8,614 bases of DNA from Spirochaetaceae bacterium (GCA_016342385.1 JAEINM010000153.1:1-8614), one strand, 5' to 3'; shown: positions 1 through 6,875, counted from the stretch's first letter. Program-made: numbers and translations. The notes: generated from the sequence alone by a model not told the origin.

Positions 1-364
1 TATATTGGAATGGTCTGGACGGAATAATAGGGATATTCTGCCGATCTATTTCACCATTACGCCATAGAAGATTCTGAGCGAACTCCGCTTTTACTTCCAG
101 TTGTGTTTCATATTTTATATGCTGCATGTTACAGCCACCACATTTATAATAATGACTGCAGAGTGGCTCCACTCTATTCTTCGAAGGGACAAGAACTTTT
201 ACCAGTTCTGCTTCGGAATAATTCTTTTTCTCGCCGGTTATCTTTATCTCGATTTTTTCTCCCGGAAGAACATAGGGAACAAAGATGACTTTACCTTCTA
301 ATCGGGCCAATCCTCTTCCTCCCGGGATCAGTTTCTCTATAGTGACTGTCACAGTATTGTTCAT
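1..364 (-). CDS. 23S rRNA (uracil-5-)-methyltransferase, RlmD/RumA family, N-terminal part
   Basis: Partial gene, 121 codons, running off the left edge. It begins at the ATG whose complement is 362-364, with GGGGAG placed 6 bases upstream on the minus strand. Residues 1 to about 58 look like a TRAM domain (start MNNTVTVTIEKLIPGGRGLA, then a VIFVPYVLPGEKIEI strand pair), which binds RNA in this family. Cys69, Cys75 and Cys78 follow in a C-x5-C-x2-C pattern (CSHYYKCGGCNMQH). These are three of the four ligands of the [4Fe-4S] cluster known in RumA; the fourth would lie beyond the edge. The SAM-binding methyltransferase domain is not in the window. The family makes 5-methyluridine in 23S rRNA or, in some members, in tRNA, so the exact target (RlmD, RlmC/RlmCD, TrmA-like) cannot be settled here. 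It is divergent from rex, with 166 bases between the starts. Confidence 0.85.
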   Translation of the reverse strand, partial: MNNTVTVTIEKLIPGGRGLARLEGKVIFVPYVLPGEKIEIKITGEKKNYSEAELVKVLVPSKNRVEPLCSHYYKCGGCNMQHIKYETQLEVKAEFAQNLLWRNGEIDRQNIPIIPSRPFQY

Positions 365-396
365 TATTACTCCCCGGCACCCCATTGGTGTGTATT

Positions 397-425
397 ATTT
401 TATCTCTTATTGCTGAATTTGCCAA
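397..425 (-). promoter_or_regulatory. Sigma-70-type promoter for the rRNA methyltransferase gene
   Basis: Read on the minus strand: TTGGCA (complement of 420-425), a 17-base spacer, and TAAAAT (complement of 397-402). Each box differs from consensus at one position. The expected transcript start near 390 gives a leader of about 26 bases that contains the GGGGAG ribosome site. Confidence 0.6.
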
Positions 426-460
426 ATTAACACATTTTTTTTACATATTCTCAATAATTT

Positions 461-490
461 TTTACCTATTCTATTTTATCGGTTTATTAT
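461..490 (+). promoter_or_regulatory. Possible promoter for rex
   Basis: TTTACC at 461-466, an 18-base spacer, and TATTAT at 485-490. A perfect TATAAT overlaps at 490-495 but has no good -35 box at normal distance. The region is very AT-rich, so chance matches are likely. No clear Rex operator palindrome was found around it. Confidence 0.35.
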
Positions 491-530
491 ATAATAATTG
501 ATATATATTAAATAATCTTCAGGGATACAT

Positions 531-1169
531 ATGAATAAACTTAACAGACAGATAAAAATGAGTTCCGCAAGCATACCGACAATAAGACGATTGCCTTCTT
601 ATCTGTACCTTGTCAGAAAAGCAAAAGAAGACGGAGTGGATATTATATCCGGTACTGTCATAGCCAATGATCTTGACCTGGAACCAATTCAGGTTAGAAA
701 GGATCTGGCCTCTACAGGGATAATCGGAAAACCGAGAGTCGGATACAAAGTAACGGATCTTATTGACGCCATAGAAAAATTTCTGAATTGGGATAAAGAA
801 CACAACGCCATTTTAATTGGAGCCGGAAACCTGGGGTCGGCTCTACTGGGATATAAAGAATTTTTAATAAACGGTTTAAATTTTCTGGCTGCCTTTGATA
901 TTGATGAAAGTAAAATCGGTACAGAGATCAACAGGACGATTGTGCATAATATCGATACACTGAGTTCTTTTGTTCAAAAAGAAAATGTTCAGATTGCCGT
1001 TCTGACTGTCCGTTCAGGAATAGCACAGGAAGTAGCCGATAAAATTACCAAAGCAGGTATAAAAACAATCTGGAATTTTACGAAGGTAAAACTTAAAGTG
1101 CCCAAGGATGTCCTTCTTCTTAAAGAAGATCTTTCTTCAAGTTATGCTGTTCTTTCAGTGTACAGTTAG
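531..1169 (+). CDS. rex: Redox-sensing transcriptional repressor Rex
   Basis: 212 residues, the usual length for Rex, a cytosolic dimeric repressor that senses the NADH/NAD+ ratio and releases DNA when NADH is high. The N-terminal winged helix (about residues 10-82) carries IPTIRRLPSYLYLV and the recognition segment QVRKDLASTGIIGKPRVGYK, both typical of the family. A Rossmann NAD(H) domain follows, with its glycine loop GAGNLGSAL at 97-105 and the acidic end of the second strand at FDID (122-125). The C-terminal helix that swaps between subunits matches GIKTIWNFTKVKLKVP and the LSSSYAVLSVYS end. The ATG at 531 has AGGG 6 bases upstream; Met10 is a possible later start. It is a single gene followed by its own terminator. 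Targets usually include fermentation and respiration genes, but none of those is in the window. The fit is very good. Confidence 0.95.
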   Translation: MNKLNRQIKMSSASIPTIRRLPSYLYLVRKAKEDGVDIISGTVIANDLDLEPIQVRKDLASTGIIGKPRVGYKVTDLIDAIEKFLNWDKEHNAILIGAGNLGSALLGYKEFLINGLNFLAAFDIDESKIGTEINRTIVHNIDTLSSFVQKENVQIAVLTVRSGIAQEVADKITKAGIKTIWNFTKVKLKVPKDVLLLKEDLSSSYAVLSVYS

Positions 1170-1173
1170 TAAT

Positions 1174-1200
1174 AAAGACCGTTTTATACGGTCTTTTTTT
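1174..1200. terminator. Intrinsic terminator after rex, shared with the convergent macro gene
   Basis: Nine-base-pair stem AAAGACCGT (1174-1182) with ACGGTCTTT (1188-1196), 5-base loop, and a T run through 1201. It is strong in the rex direction. On the minus strand it lies just after the macro gene's stop codon, but with only a short broken T run, so it is weaker that way. Confidence 0.85.
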
Positions 1201-1733
1201 TATTTCAACATCCGGTAAAAAACTTTTCTGTAAATTTCATAATGATCATGGCTGAATAAAACGACTTTTACTATTTTTAGGTTTGTATCACTCTGAAGAA
1301 AATTCGTAATAACAGAAAGAGAGATTTCTGCCGCTTCCTTCCTGGGATATCCGTATACACCTGTACTTATAGCGGGAAATGCTATTGAATGCAATTGATA
1401 ATCCCTAGCCAGAATAAGGCTGCTCTTATAGGCGGATGCCAGCAGCTCCGCTTCATTCCTGTTCCCTCCGCTATAGATAGGGCCGACAGTATGTATGACC
1501 CATTTCGCCGGTAGATTATATCCCTTAGTTATTCTGGCTTCACCTGTGGGACACCCTCCTAATGTCCGGCATGCTTTTAGAAGTTCGGCTCCGGCTGCGC
1601 TATGAATGGCCCCGTCAACACCTCCCCCTCCCAGCAGACTGCTGTTTGCCGCATTAACTACGGCATCGACCTCTACTTTTGTAATATCTCCCACCTCTAT
1701 AATAATTTTTGACTGATGGATCCGGGATTCCAT
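1200..1733 (-). CDS. Macro-domain protein, probable O-acetyl-ADP-ribose deacetylase / mono-ADP-ribosyl hydrolase
   Basis: 177 residues, the same length as E. coli YmdB, and formed of one macro domain with no added domain. Visible motifs are VGDIT (14-18), which contacts the adenine and ribose; VVNAANSSLLGGGGVDGAIH (25-44), with the Asn27/Asn30 and Asp40 region used for catalysis in MacroD-type enzymes; CPTGEARIT (61-69); and the phosphate loop FPAISTGVYGYP (119-130). In characterised relatives these hydrolyse O-acetyl-ADP-ribose made by sirtuins or remove mono-ADP-ribose from proteins and nucleic acids. The exact substrate here is inferred. The start is fixed by GGAGG (complement of 1740-1744) 6 bases before the ATG. 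A TATAAT (complement of 1779-1784) may be its -10 box, but the -35 is poor. It converges on rex, whose ligand NAD(H) is chemically linked, but shares no operon with it. Confidence 0.92.
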   Translation of the reverse strand: MESRIHQSKIIIEVGDITKVEVDAVVNAANSSLLGGGGVDGAIHSAAGAELLKACRTLGGCPTGEARITKGYNLPAKWVIHTVGPIYSGGNRNEAELLASAYKSSLILARDYQLHSIAFPAISTGVYGYPRKEAAEISLSVITNFLQSDTNLKIVKVVLFSHDHYEIYRKVFYRMLK

Positions 1734-1790
1734 AAAATGCCTCCATGAATATCCGTATAGAATAATTTTATCCTATATATTATATTTTAG

Positions 1791-1818
1791 TTGAAAATAT
1801 ATTCACTTCATTTATAGT
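1791..1818 (+). promoter_or_regulatory. Promoter of the transporter-phosphodiesterase operon
   Basis: TTGAAA at 1791-1796, a 16-base spacer, and TATAGT at 1813-1818, both close to the sigma-70 consensus. Transcription would begin near 1825, leaving a leader of about 24 bases that contains AGGGAG (1837-1842), spaced 6 bases from the ATG at 1849. Confidence 0.6.
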
Positions 1819-1848
1819 TTAGCCAGAAGAAAATTTAGGGAGATTTTA

Positions 1849-2748
1849 ATGGTAATACTCTCTTATATAGCGATATATCTCATATGGGGATCAACTTTTT
1901 TTTTTATCGCTTCCGCAGTTGAAACAATTCCTCCCGCCTGGATTCTCGCAATAAGGTGGAGTATGGGCGGTCTCTTTTTCCTCATATTATCTTTAATCAA
2001 AAGCAGGGGGAAACTGATTGCTTCTGGTAAAAATATCCTATCCTCTGTATTAATCGGCATTCTGCTACTTATAGGAGGTAACGGCCTTATTACCATTGCT
2101 GAAAAAACAATTGACAGTTATGTCACGGCTCTGATGATTTCCATGGTCCCCCTGGTTGTCTCACTCTTTAATTTCCTTTTATTTAAAATCAGAATCACTG
2201 CTTTACAACTTACAGGTGTCATTACCGGCTTTTTGGGAGTGTCTCTACTTCTATATAACGGTGAGGTTTCCTCCTTCGAATTCAATCTTCCCATCCTGCT
2301 GATAATAATGGGAACAATATCATGGGCTCTTGGTACAAGCCTGGGAGCAAAACTGAAAGTCTCGGATAATGTATTTCTCAATAGCTCCCTTCAGATGCTT
2401 ACTGCCGGCTTTTTCTCATTACTTTCTGCTTTGTATACGACAGAAGATATACGGGCAACATTCCGGACATTTTCAGATGAATCAGTTTTTGCTCTGTTCT
2501 ATCTGATAATTTTCGGATCTCTGGCCATTGGCGCTTTTAATAATCTCATAAGAAAAGAACCATCAATACGTCTCACTTCCTACACTTTGGTGAATCCTGT
2601 TATTGCGACCCTTCTGGGAATTTTTTTCGGAGGAGAAGCTGTCAGGAGTCTGCTCTTTTGGGGATTACCCTTAATTCTTATGGGATTGGGAATCCTCTTA
2701 TATGGAGAAAGACTTAAAACTCTCTACTTTAAAAGGAATACACAATGA
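1849..2748 (+). CDS. EamA/DMT-superfamily membrane transporter
   Basis: 299 residues, very hydrophobic, with about ten predicted membrane helices (roughly residues 2-20, 28-49, 62-82, 87-110, 115-136, 147-166, 174-196, 211-232, 243-261 and 266-285). This is the usual layout of two EamA repeats of five helices. The opening IYLIWGSTFFFIA and the second-repeat SYTLVNPVIATLLG are hallmarks of YedA/RhaT-like drug/metabolite transporters in the inner membrane. Family members mostly export amino acids, nucleotides or other small metabolites; the substrate here cannot be told from sequence. It is the first gene of a two-gene operon. Its TGA overlaps the ATG of the phosphodiesterase gene by 4 bases (ATGA), so the two proteins are probably made together. 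A good ribosome site (AGGGAG) supports the start. Confidence 0.9.
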   Translation: MVILSYIAIYLIWGSTFFFIASAVETIPPAWILAIRWSMGGLFFLILSLIKSRGKLIASGKNILSSVLIGILLLIGGNGLITIAEKTIDSYVTALMISMVPLVVSLFNFLLFKIRITALQLTGVITGFLGVSLLLYNGEVSSFEFNLPILLIIMGTISWALGTSLGAKLKVSDNVFLNSSLQMLTAGFFSLLSALYTTEDIRATFRTFSDESVFALFYLIIFGSLAIGAFNNLIRKEPSIRLTSYTLVNPVIATLLGIFFGGEAVRSLLFWGLPLILMGLGILLYGERLKTLYFKRNTQ

Positions 2749-3551
2749 ACCATTATATCACTCACAAACCGGTTGTATTAGCTCACAGAGGTGACAGTGC
2801 CCGATATCCGGAGAATACTATGCCGGCTTTCGAAAGTGCCGTGAAAATGAAAGTTGATGTTATTGAAACAGATGTCCACCTGACAGCAGATGAACAAGTT
2901 ATCATCTGGCATGATGAGACACTGGAAAGAATGTCTGGAGATCCCAGATGTATTTCACAACTGACATGGAGTGAGATACAAAAGGTCAATGCCGGATCTT
3001 TTTTCTCTACTGATGGTGGAAAGACTTTTCCTTTTAAAGATAAAAACATTACCCCTGTACTTCTGGAAGAATTAATCCAGAAATTCCCCCGCATGAGATT
3101 CAATGTCGATTTGAAAGATAACAATCTTCTTCTTACAGAAAAATATGCAGAGATATTGGAAAAGAACAACTGTCAAAGCAGAGTTGTTACGGCATCTTTC
3201 CACAAAAAAGTATTACATTATTTTAGAAAACTTTTACCTGAAGCTATGACATCCTGCACTTCGTTTGAAGTGATGAGGCTCATCCTGCTTTTTAGATCAG
3301 GTTTACTGGCCCTTCCTTTCCCCTACAAAAAGCGGATACTTCAGGTTCCGGAATACAGCGGAAAAATAAAAGTGTTGAGTCACGGTTTTATAAAATACCT
3401 TCATAAGAGAGGACTCAAAGTGCAGGTATGGACAGTCAATGATTATGATGAAATGAACCGTTTCCTCGATATGGGAGTTGACGGGATTTTCACAGACAGA
3501 CCGGCGCTTCTACAGGATGTTTTACAAAAAAGAGAAAATATCAAAACTTGA
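2745..3551 (+). CDS. Glycerophosphodiester phosphodiesterase (GlpQ/UgpQ family)
   Basis: 268 residues forming one GDPD TIM-barrel domain. The family's metal and catalytic motifs are in order: HRG at 14-16, ENT at 23-25, ETD at 41-43, HD at 56-57 and the late GVDGIFTDRP (barrel end). The mid-barrel position usually written as E-x-K reads NVDLK, so Asp replaces Glu there. No signal peptide is visible, so it is likely cytosolic like UgpQ, cleaving glycerophosphodiesters from phospholipid turnover into glycerol-3-phosphate and an alcohol. The start overlaps the transporter's stop (ATGA) and has AAGGA (2733-2737) 7 bases upstream inside that gene. The coupling suggests that the transporter moves a substrate or product of this enzyme, though that is inference. 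Basic, non-specific DNA context gives no hint of a Pho-type regulator. Confidence 0.93.
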   Translation: MNHYITHKPVVLAHRGDSARYPENTMPAFESAVKMKVDVIETDVHLTADEQVIIWHDETLERMSGDPRCISQLTWSEIQKVNAGSFFSTDGGKTFPFKDKNITPVLLEELIQKFPRMRFNVDLKDNNLLLTEKYAEILEKNNCQSRVVTASFHKKVLHYFRKLLPEAMTSCTSFEVMRLILLFRSGLLALPFPYKKRILQVPEYSGKIKVLSHGFIKYLHKRGLKVQVWTVNDYDEMNRFLDMGVDGIFTDRPALLQDVLQKRENIKT

Positions 3552-3554
3552 GAC

Positions 3555-3580
3555 TTTACAAAACTCTTCAAATTTGTAAA
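3555..3580. repeat. AT-rich inverted repeat, possible operator
   Basis: TTTACAAA (3555-3562) and TTTGTAAA (3573-3580) are perfect inverted 8-mers around a 10-base centre, starting 4 bases after the phosphodiesterase stop codon. There is no T run after it, so it is not a terminator. It could be a protein-binding dyad for the guaBA transcription unit, or chance in AT-rich DNA. Confidence 0.4.
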
Positions 3581-3633
3581 TATCTATTATGGAAATATGC
3601 AATATAAAAGACATAAGAAAAATCAGTTTTTTG

Positions 3634-3656
3634 AAAAGAGCCTTTTGGGCTTTTTT
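3634..3656 (+). terminator. Intrinsic terminator of the transporter-phosphodiesterase operon
   Basis: Stem AAAA-(G bulge)-AGCC (3634-3642) with GGCT-TTTT (3648-3655) around a short loop, merging into a T6 run. It lies about 85 bases after the stop codon. The GC core is only 4 pairs, so it may be leaky. Confidence 0.55.
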
Positions 3657-3702
3657 AAGCATGCCCTCTTATTATGGCCTGCAGCTTATTTCCACTATGA
3701 CT

Positions 3703-3730
3703 AAACCCGCCCTCGCGCGGATTTTTTTTT
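3703..3730 (+). terminator. Second T-tailed hairpin in the guaB leader
   Basis: CCGC (3707-3710) pairs with GCGG (3717-3720) over a 6-base loop. One C/A mismatch separates this from AAA/TTT pairs, and a run of nine T follows (3722-3730). It resembles a terminator with a short GC core. Its left arm (CCCGCC, 3706-3711) can instead pair with the next hairpin, as described in the findings. Confidence 0.45.
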
Positions 3731-3743
3731 ATCCCGATAATCC

Positions 3744-3777
3744 AAGCCCGACAGCGTCTGCTGGCGGGCTTTTTTTT
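3744..3777 (+). terminator. Strong intrinsic terminator or attenuator just before guaB
   Basis: AAGCCCG (3744-3750) pairs with CGGGCTT (3765-3771). After one A/G mismatch, CAGC (3752-3755) pairs with GCTG (3760-3763), closed by a GTCT loop, and eight T follow (3770-3777). This is the strongest terminator in the window, yet it ends only 42 bases before the guaB start. A guaBA transcript must therefore either begin in the remaining 42 bases or pass through it. No good promoter was found after it (TATATT at 3785-3790 lacks a -35 box), which favours conditional readthrough. Confidence 0.75.
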
Positions 3778-3803
3778 AACTAAATATATTTAAACACGAA
3801 ATA

Positions 3804-3809
3804 GAGGAG
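3804..3809 (+). promoter_or_regulatory. guaB ribosome binding site deciding a GTG start
   Basis: GAGGAG lies 10 bases before GTG at 3820. An in-frame TAG at 3802-3804 rules out a start further upstream, and the next in-frame ATG would remove 48 conserved residues. GTG is therefore the start. Confidence 0.8.
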
Positions 3810-3819
3810 TGTAAAAAAA

Positions 3820-5256
3820 GTGTTAACAATTTCTGAAAAATACAGTTACGATGATGTGCTTCTGGAGCCGGCATATTCCGATGTATTGCCAGGTAATGCC
3901 GATATTCGGACAAGACTGGCAGGTGATATATATCTCAATATCCCAATAATATCTGCTGCTATGGATACGGTAACTGAAGAACAGATGGCTGTGGCACTGG
4001 CACTTCAGGGCGGAGCGGGAGTCATCCACAGAAATCTGTCTCCTGCGGAACAGGCAAAACAGGTCGGTTTTGTAAAAAGATATTTAAACTGGATTATTGA
4101 ATCTCCCGTTACTGTCAATAAAGGACAAACTGTCCATGATGTCCGGAAAATTATGAAACAATATAATATATCCGGTCTTCCCGTTGTTGATAATGGTTTA
4201 TTATGCGGAATAATCACCGGTAGAGATCTCAGATTCTGCAGTGATATGTCACTAAAAGTCGATCAGCTTATGACGAAAGATCCCATAGTTGAAAAAGGAA
4301 GTACCAATACGACTTCAGCCCGCAAAAAATTCAATGCACATAGAATTGAAAAGCTACCTGTAGTCGATGAAGCCGGTCACCTGACGGGATTGATTACAGT
4401 GAAAGATATTGAAAAGCATGAAAACTATCCTCTGGCGGCTCTTGATAAAGCGGGGAGCCTTATAGTCGGTGCAGCCGTTTCCCCTATGGATTTTGAAAAA
4501 AGGCTTCCCCTTTTAATTGACAATAAATGTGATTTTGTCGTTCTCGATACAGCCCATGGTCTAAGCCGTTCTGTCCTCAAGGCTGTAGAATCCATCAAAA
4601 CGAAATATGGAATGACTGTGATCGGCGGGAATGTGGTCAATGCATCTGGAACAAAAGCGCTTATTGAAGCGGGAAGCGATGCCGTTAAAATTGGTGTCGG
4701 TCCCGGTTCTATCTGTACCACAAGAATCGTAGCCGGAATCGGAGTACCCCAGTTTTCTGCTGTATATGAATCAGCAGAGGAAGCGGAGAAACATAATATC
4801 CCCGTTATCGCCGATGGAGGAATTAAATTCTCCGGAGATATAACAAAAGCCATAGGAGCCGGAGCGTCCACTGTCATGATCGGTAATCTTCTGGCAGGTC
4901 TGAAAGAATCACCGGGAAAGGAAGTTCTCTACGAGGGGCGTATTTTCAAACAGTACAGAGGGATGGGTTCCGTAGGAGCTATAAAAGATGGTAGCGGAGA
5001 CCGCTATCAGATGAAACAGAATGATAAACCTGTTCCCGAAGGAGTCGAGGGCCGTGTTCCCTATAAAGGAGAACTGGGACCCTATCTCCAGCAGTTGACA
5101 ACCGGCCTTAAAAAAGGAATGGGTTACTGCGGGTGCAAAGATATCAATGAATTGAGAAATTACAAGAAATTTGTAAAGATTTCCAATGCAGGCTTGCGTG
5201 AGAGTCATGCTCATGATGTAACAATTGTGCAGGATGCTCCGAATTATTCCGTATAA
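3820..5256 (+). CDS. guaB: Inosine-5'-monophosphate dehydrogenase
   Basis: 478 residues, close to the family's usual 480-490. It oxidises IMP to XMP with NAD+, the committed step to guanine nucleotides, and works as a cytosolic tetramer. The N-terminal barrel part opens with SYDDVLLEPAYSDVLPG and ISAAMDTVTE. Two CBS domains are inserted (about residues 90-205; each has an SGLPVVD/EKLPVVD-type core followed by GLITVKD-like strands) and in relatives bind regulatory adenine or guanine nucleotides. The catalytic loop GVGPGSICTTR puts the nucleophile at Cys299. The mobile flap holds RGMGSVGAI and later PEGVEGRVPYKG with the Arg-Tyr pair. The start is GTG. guaA follows after 14 bases in the same operon. 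The leader with hairpins upstream is the likely control point. Confidence 0.97.
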   Translation: MLTISEKYSYDDVLLEPAYSDVLPGNADIRTRLAGDIYLNIPIISAAMDTVTEEQMAVALALQGGAGVIHRNLSPAEQAKQVGFVKRYLNWIIESPVTVNKGQTVHDVRKIMKQYNISGLPVVDNGLLCGIITGRDLRFCSDMSLKVDQLMTKDPIVEKGSTNTTSARKKFNAHRIEKLPVVDEAGHLTGLITVKDIEKHENYPLAALDKAGSLIVGAAVSPMDFEKRLPLLIDNKCDFVVLDTAHGLSRSVLKAVESIKTKYGMTVIGGNVVNASGTKALIEAGSDAVKIGVGPGSICTTRIVAGIGVPQFSAVYESAEEAEKHNIPVIADGGIKFSGDITKAIGAGASTVMIGNLLAGLKESPGKEVLYEGRIFKQYRGMGSVGAIKDGSGDRYQMKQNDKPVPEGVEGRVPYKGELGPYLQQLTTGLKKGMGYCGCKDINELRNYKKFVKISNAGLRESHAHDVTIVQDAPNYSV

Positions 5257-5270
5257 AATAAGGATAGATC

Positions 5271-6827
5271 ATGGATAAAATATTAATACTGGACTTTGGT
5301 GGTCAGACATGTCAGTTAATCGGACGGAGAATCCGTGAAGCCGGAGTTTACGCCGAAATTATTCACGGAGATTGTGAACTCAACGACGATATTCTAACAA
5401 AAGAGGTAAAAGGGGTAATTCTTTCGGGTTCTCCCAATTCCGTCTATGAAAAAGACTCTCCCAAACCGGATAAAAAAGTGTATTCTCTCGATATTCCCGT
5501 TCTGGGAATATGTTATGGTCTACAGATAATCACCCATGAAAATGGAGGCAAAGTCGCCCCTCTGGAAAAAAAAGAATATGGCAGAAGCGCCATAGACTTT
5601 ACAATACCCGACTCACCTCTGATTCAGAATATTCCCGATAAGTTTATTTCCTGGATGAGTCACGGAGACAGTCTGGATAAGCTGGCACCGGGATTTGAAC
5701 TGGTTGCCATGAGTGAACACAAGCTTCCGGCAATTGTTGAAAACAGAGAGAGAAATATCTGGGGTCTTCAATTCCATCCTGAAGTGACTCATTGCGAACA
5801 TGGAAATGATATACTGGCCAATTTTGCCCTGAATATATGCGGGGCGGAAAAAAGTTGGTCTATGGACAGATACATAGAGGAAGAATCGGCAAAACTGAAT
5901 AAACAGGTCGGAGATAATAAGGTTTTATTGCTTATCTCCGGTGGAGTGGATTCAACTGTAGCTGGCGGTCTCCTTCTGAAATGCCTTAAACCGGACAATG
6001 TATTTCTGATGTATATCGATACAGGAATGATGAGGAAAAATGAAACCGAAAAAGTTTCGGAGAATCTGAAAAAACTGGGAGCAAAGAATCTCCTGATTAT
6101 AGATGCACGGCACCGGTTCCTGGGACCTCTACAGGGGGTCACTGATCCTGAAGCCAAGAGAAAAATCATAGGAGATACATTTATCCACGTCCAGGAAGAG
6201 GAAGTGGCGAAACACATAGAAGGTGATTATTTCCTGGCACAGGGAACACTCTACACCGACCTGATAGAATCGGGTAAAGGTGTGGGAAACAAAGCCGGAG
6301 TCATTAAATCTCATCACAATGTGGGAACGCCGTTAGTGGAGCAGAAGAGAAAAGAGGGGAAAATTGTCGAACCTCTGGATATGCTCTACAAAGATGAAGT
6401 GAGAAAACTGGGTTTATTACTTGGAATTGAGGAAAAAATTGTTTACAGACACCCCTTCCCCGGTCCGGGATTGGGAATTAGGATTCCCGGAGAAGTGACT
6501 GAAGAGCGTTGTGATATTCTCCGTGAAGCTGATGCCATTTACATCGAAGAGCTTCACAAAAGAGGGCTCTACAGCCAGATATGGCAAGCCTTTGCCGTTC
6601 TGCTACCAGTCCGTTCAGTCGGAGTTGCCGGTGATGCCCGCGATTACGGTTATGTGCTGGCATTGAGAGCTGTTGTTTCTCATGACGGGATGACTGCCGA
6701 TGTCTTTGATTTCCCCACAAAAGATCTACTGGAAATTTCATCGGCTATTACCAACAAAGTAAAAGAGATTGGAAGAGTGGTTTATGATATTTCATCTAAG
6801 CCGCCTTCTACTATTGAGTGGGAATAA
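5271..6827 (+). CDS. guaA: GMP synthase (glutamine-hydrolysing)
   Basis: 518 residues, full length for the two-domain bacterial enzyme (E. coli 525). It aminates XMP to GMP using ATP and ammonia released from glutamine. The class I glutamine amidotransferase domain (about 1-190) shows the nucleophile Cys81 in GICYGLQI and the His169/Glu171 pair in FHPEV. The ATP pyrophosphatase domain starts near 200 with the P-loop SGGVDS at 223-228 and contains QGTLYTDLIES and IKSHHNVG. The C-terminal dimerisation and XMP-binding domain includes RHPFPGPGLGIRIPGEVT and ends in KPPSTIEWE, as usual. AAGGA stands 8 bases before the ATG, and guaB ends 14 bases upstream, so the two are co-transcribed. Nothing appears broken. 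Confidence 0.97.
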   Translation: MDKILILDFGGQTCQLIGRRIREAGVYAEIIHGDCELNDDILTKEVKGVILSGSPNSVYEKDSPKPDKKVYSLDIPVLGICYGLQIITHENGGKVAPLEKKEYGRSAIDFTIPDSPLIQNIPDKFISWMSHGDSLDKLAPGFELVAMSEHKLPAIVENRERNIWGLQFHPEVTHCEHGNDILANFALNICGAEKSWSMDRYIEEESAKLNKQVGDNKVLLLISGGVDSTVAGGLLLKCLKPDNVFLMYIDTGMMRKNETEKVSENLKKLGAKNLLIIDARHRFLGPLQGVTDPEAKRKIIGDTFIHVQEEEVAKHIEGDYFLAQGTLYTDLIESGKGVGNKAGVIKSHHNVGTPLVEQKRKEGKIVEPLDMLYKDEVRKLGLLLGIEEKIVYRHPFPGPGLGIRIPGEVTEERCDILREADAIYIEELHKRGLYSQIWQAFAVLLPVRSVGVAGDARDYGYVLALRAVVSHDGMTADVFDFPTKDLLEISSAITNKVKEIGRVVYDISSKPPSTIEWE

Positions 6828-6848
6828 CTTCGGTACAACTTTGCTTAG

Positions 6849-6875
6849 AAAAACCACTCAGTCACCGTGGATTTT
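6849..6875 (+). terminator. Weak terminator-like hairpin after guaA
   Basis: AAAA-CCAC (about 6850-6857) can pair with GTGG (6867-6870), a bulged A, and TTTT (6872-6875). There is only a short T run. It may help end guaBA transcripts before the stronger hairpin at 6938. Confidence 0.3.

Noticed and set aside
101..301. 66-codon plus-strand frame at the left edge
   Set aside because: It is antisense to the rRNA methyltransferase start, which has a TRAM domain, Fe-S cysteines, promoter and ribosome site on the other strand.
409..434. Rex operator upstream of rex
   Set aside because: TTAACAC at 427-433 resembles a half site, but no matching inverted half lies at the expected spacing.
3589..3783. 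64-codon plus-strand open frame between the phosphodiesterase gene and guaB
   Set aside because: It runs through all three T-tailed hairpins, has no good ribosome site, and its C-terminal half is just the translation of terminator stems and T runs (Phe-rich, SPTASAGG). Not a believable protein.
3581..3819. Guanine, PRPP or other known purine riboswitch before guaB
   Set aside because: I looked for conserved core strings of the guanine aptamer (such as TTTCTACC and CCGTAAA) and for a ykkC-type core and found none; only hairpins and possible alternative pairing are visible.
4425..4877. 150-codon minus-strand frame inside guaB
   Set aside because: It is a shadow of the guaB reading frame; the plus strand encodes the IMP dehydrogenase catalytic core without gaps.
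5789..6217. 142-codon minus-strand frame inside guaA
   Set aside because: It is antisense to the ATP-binding domain of GMP synthase and has no family motifs of its own.
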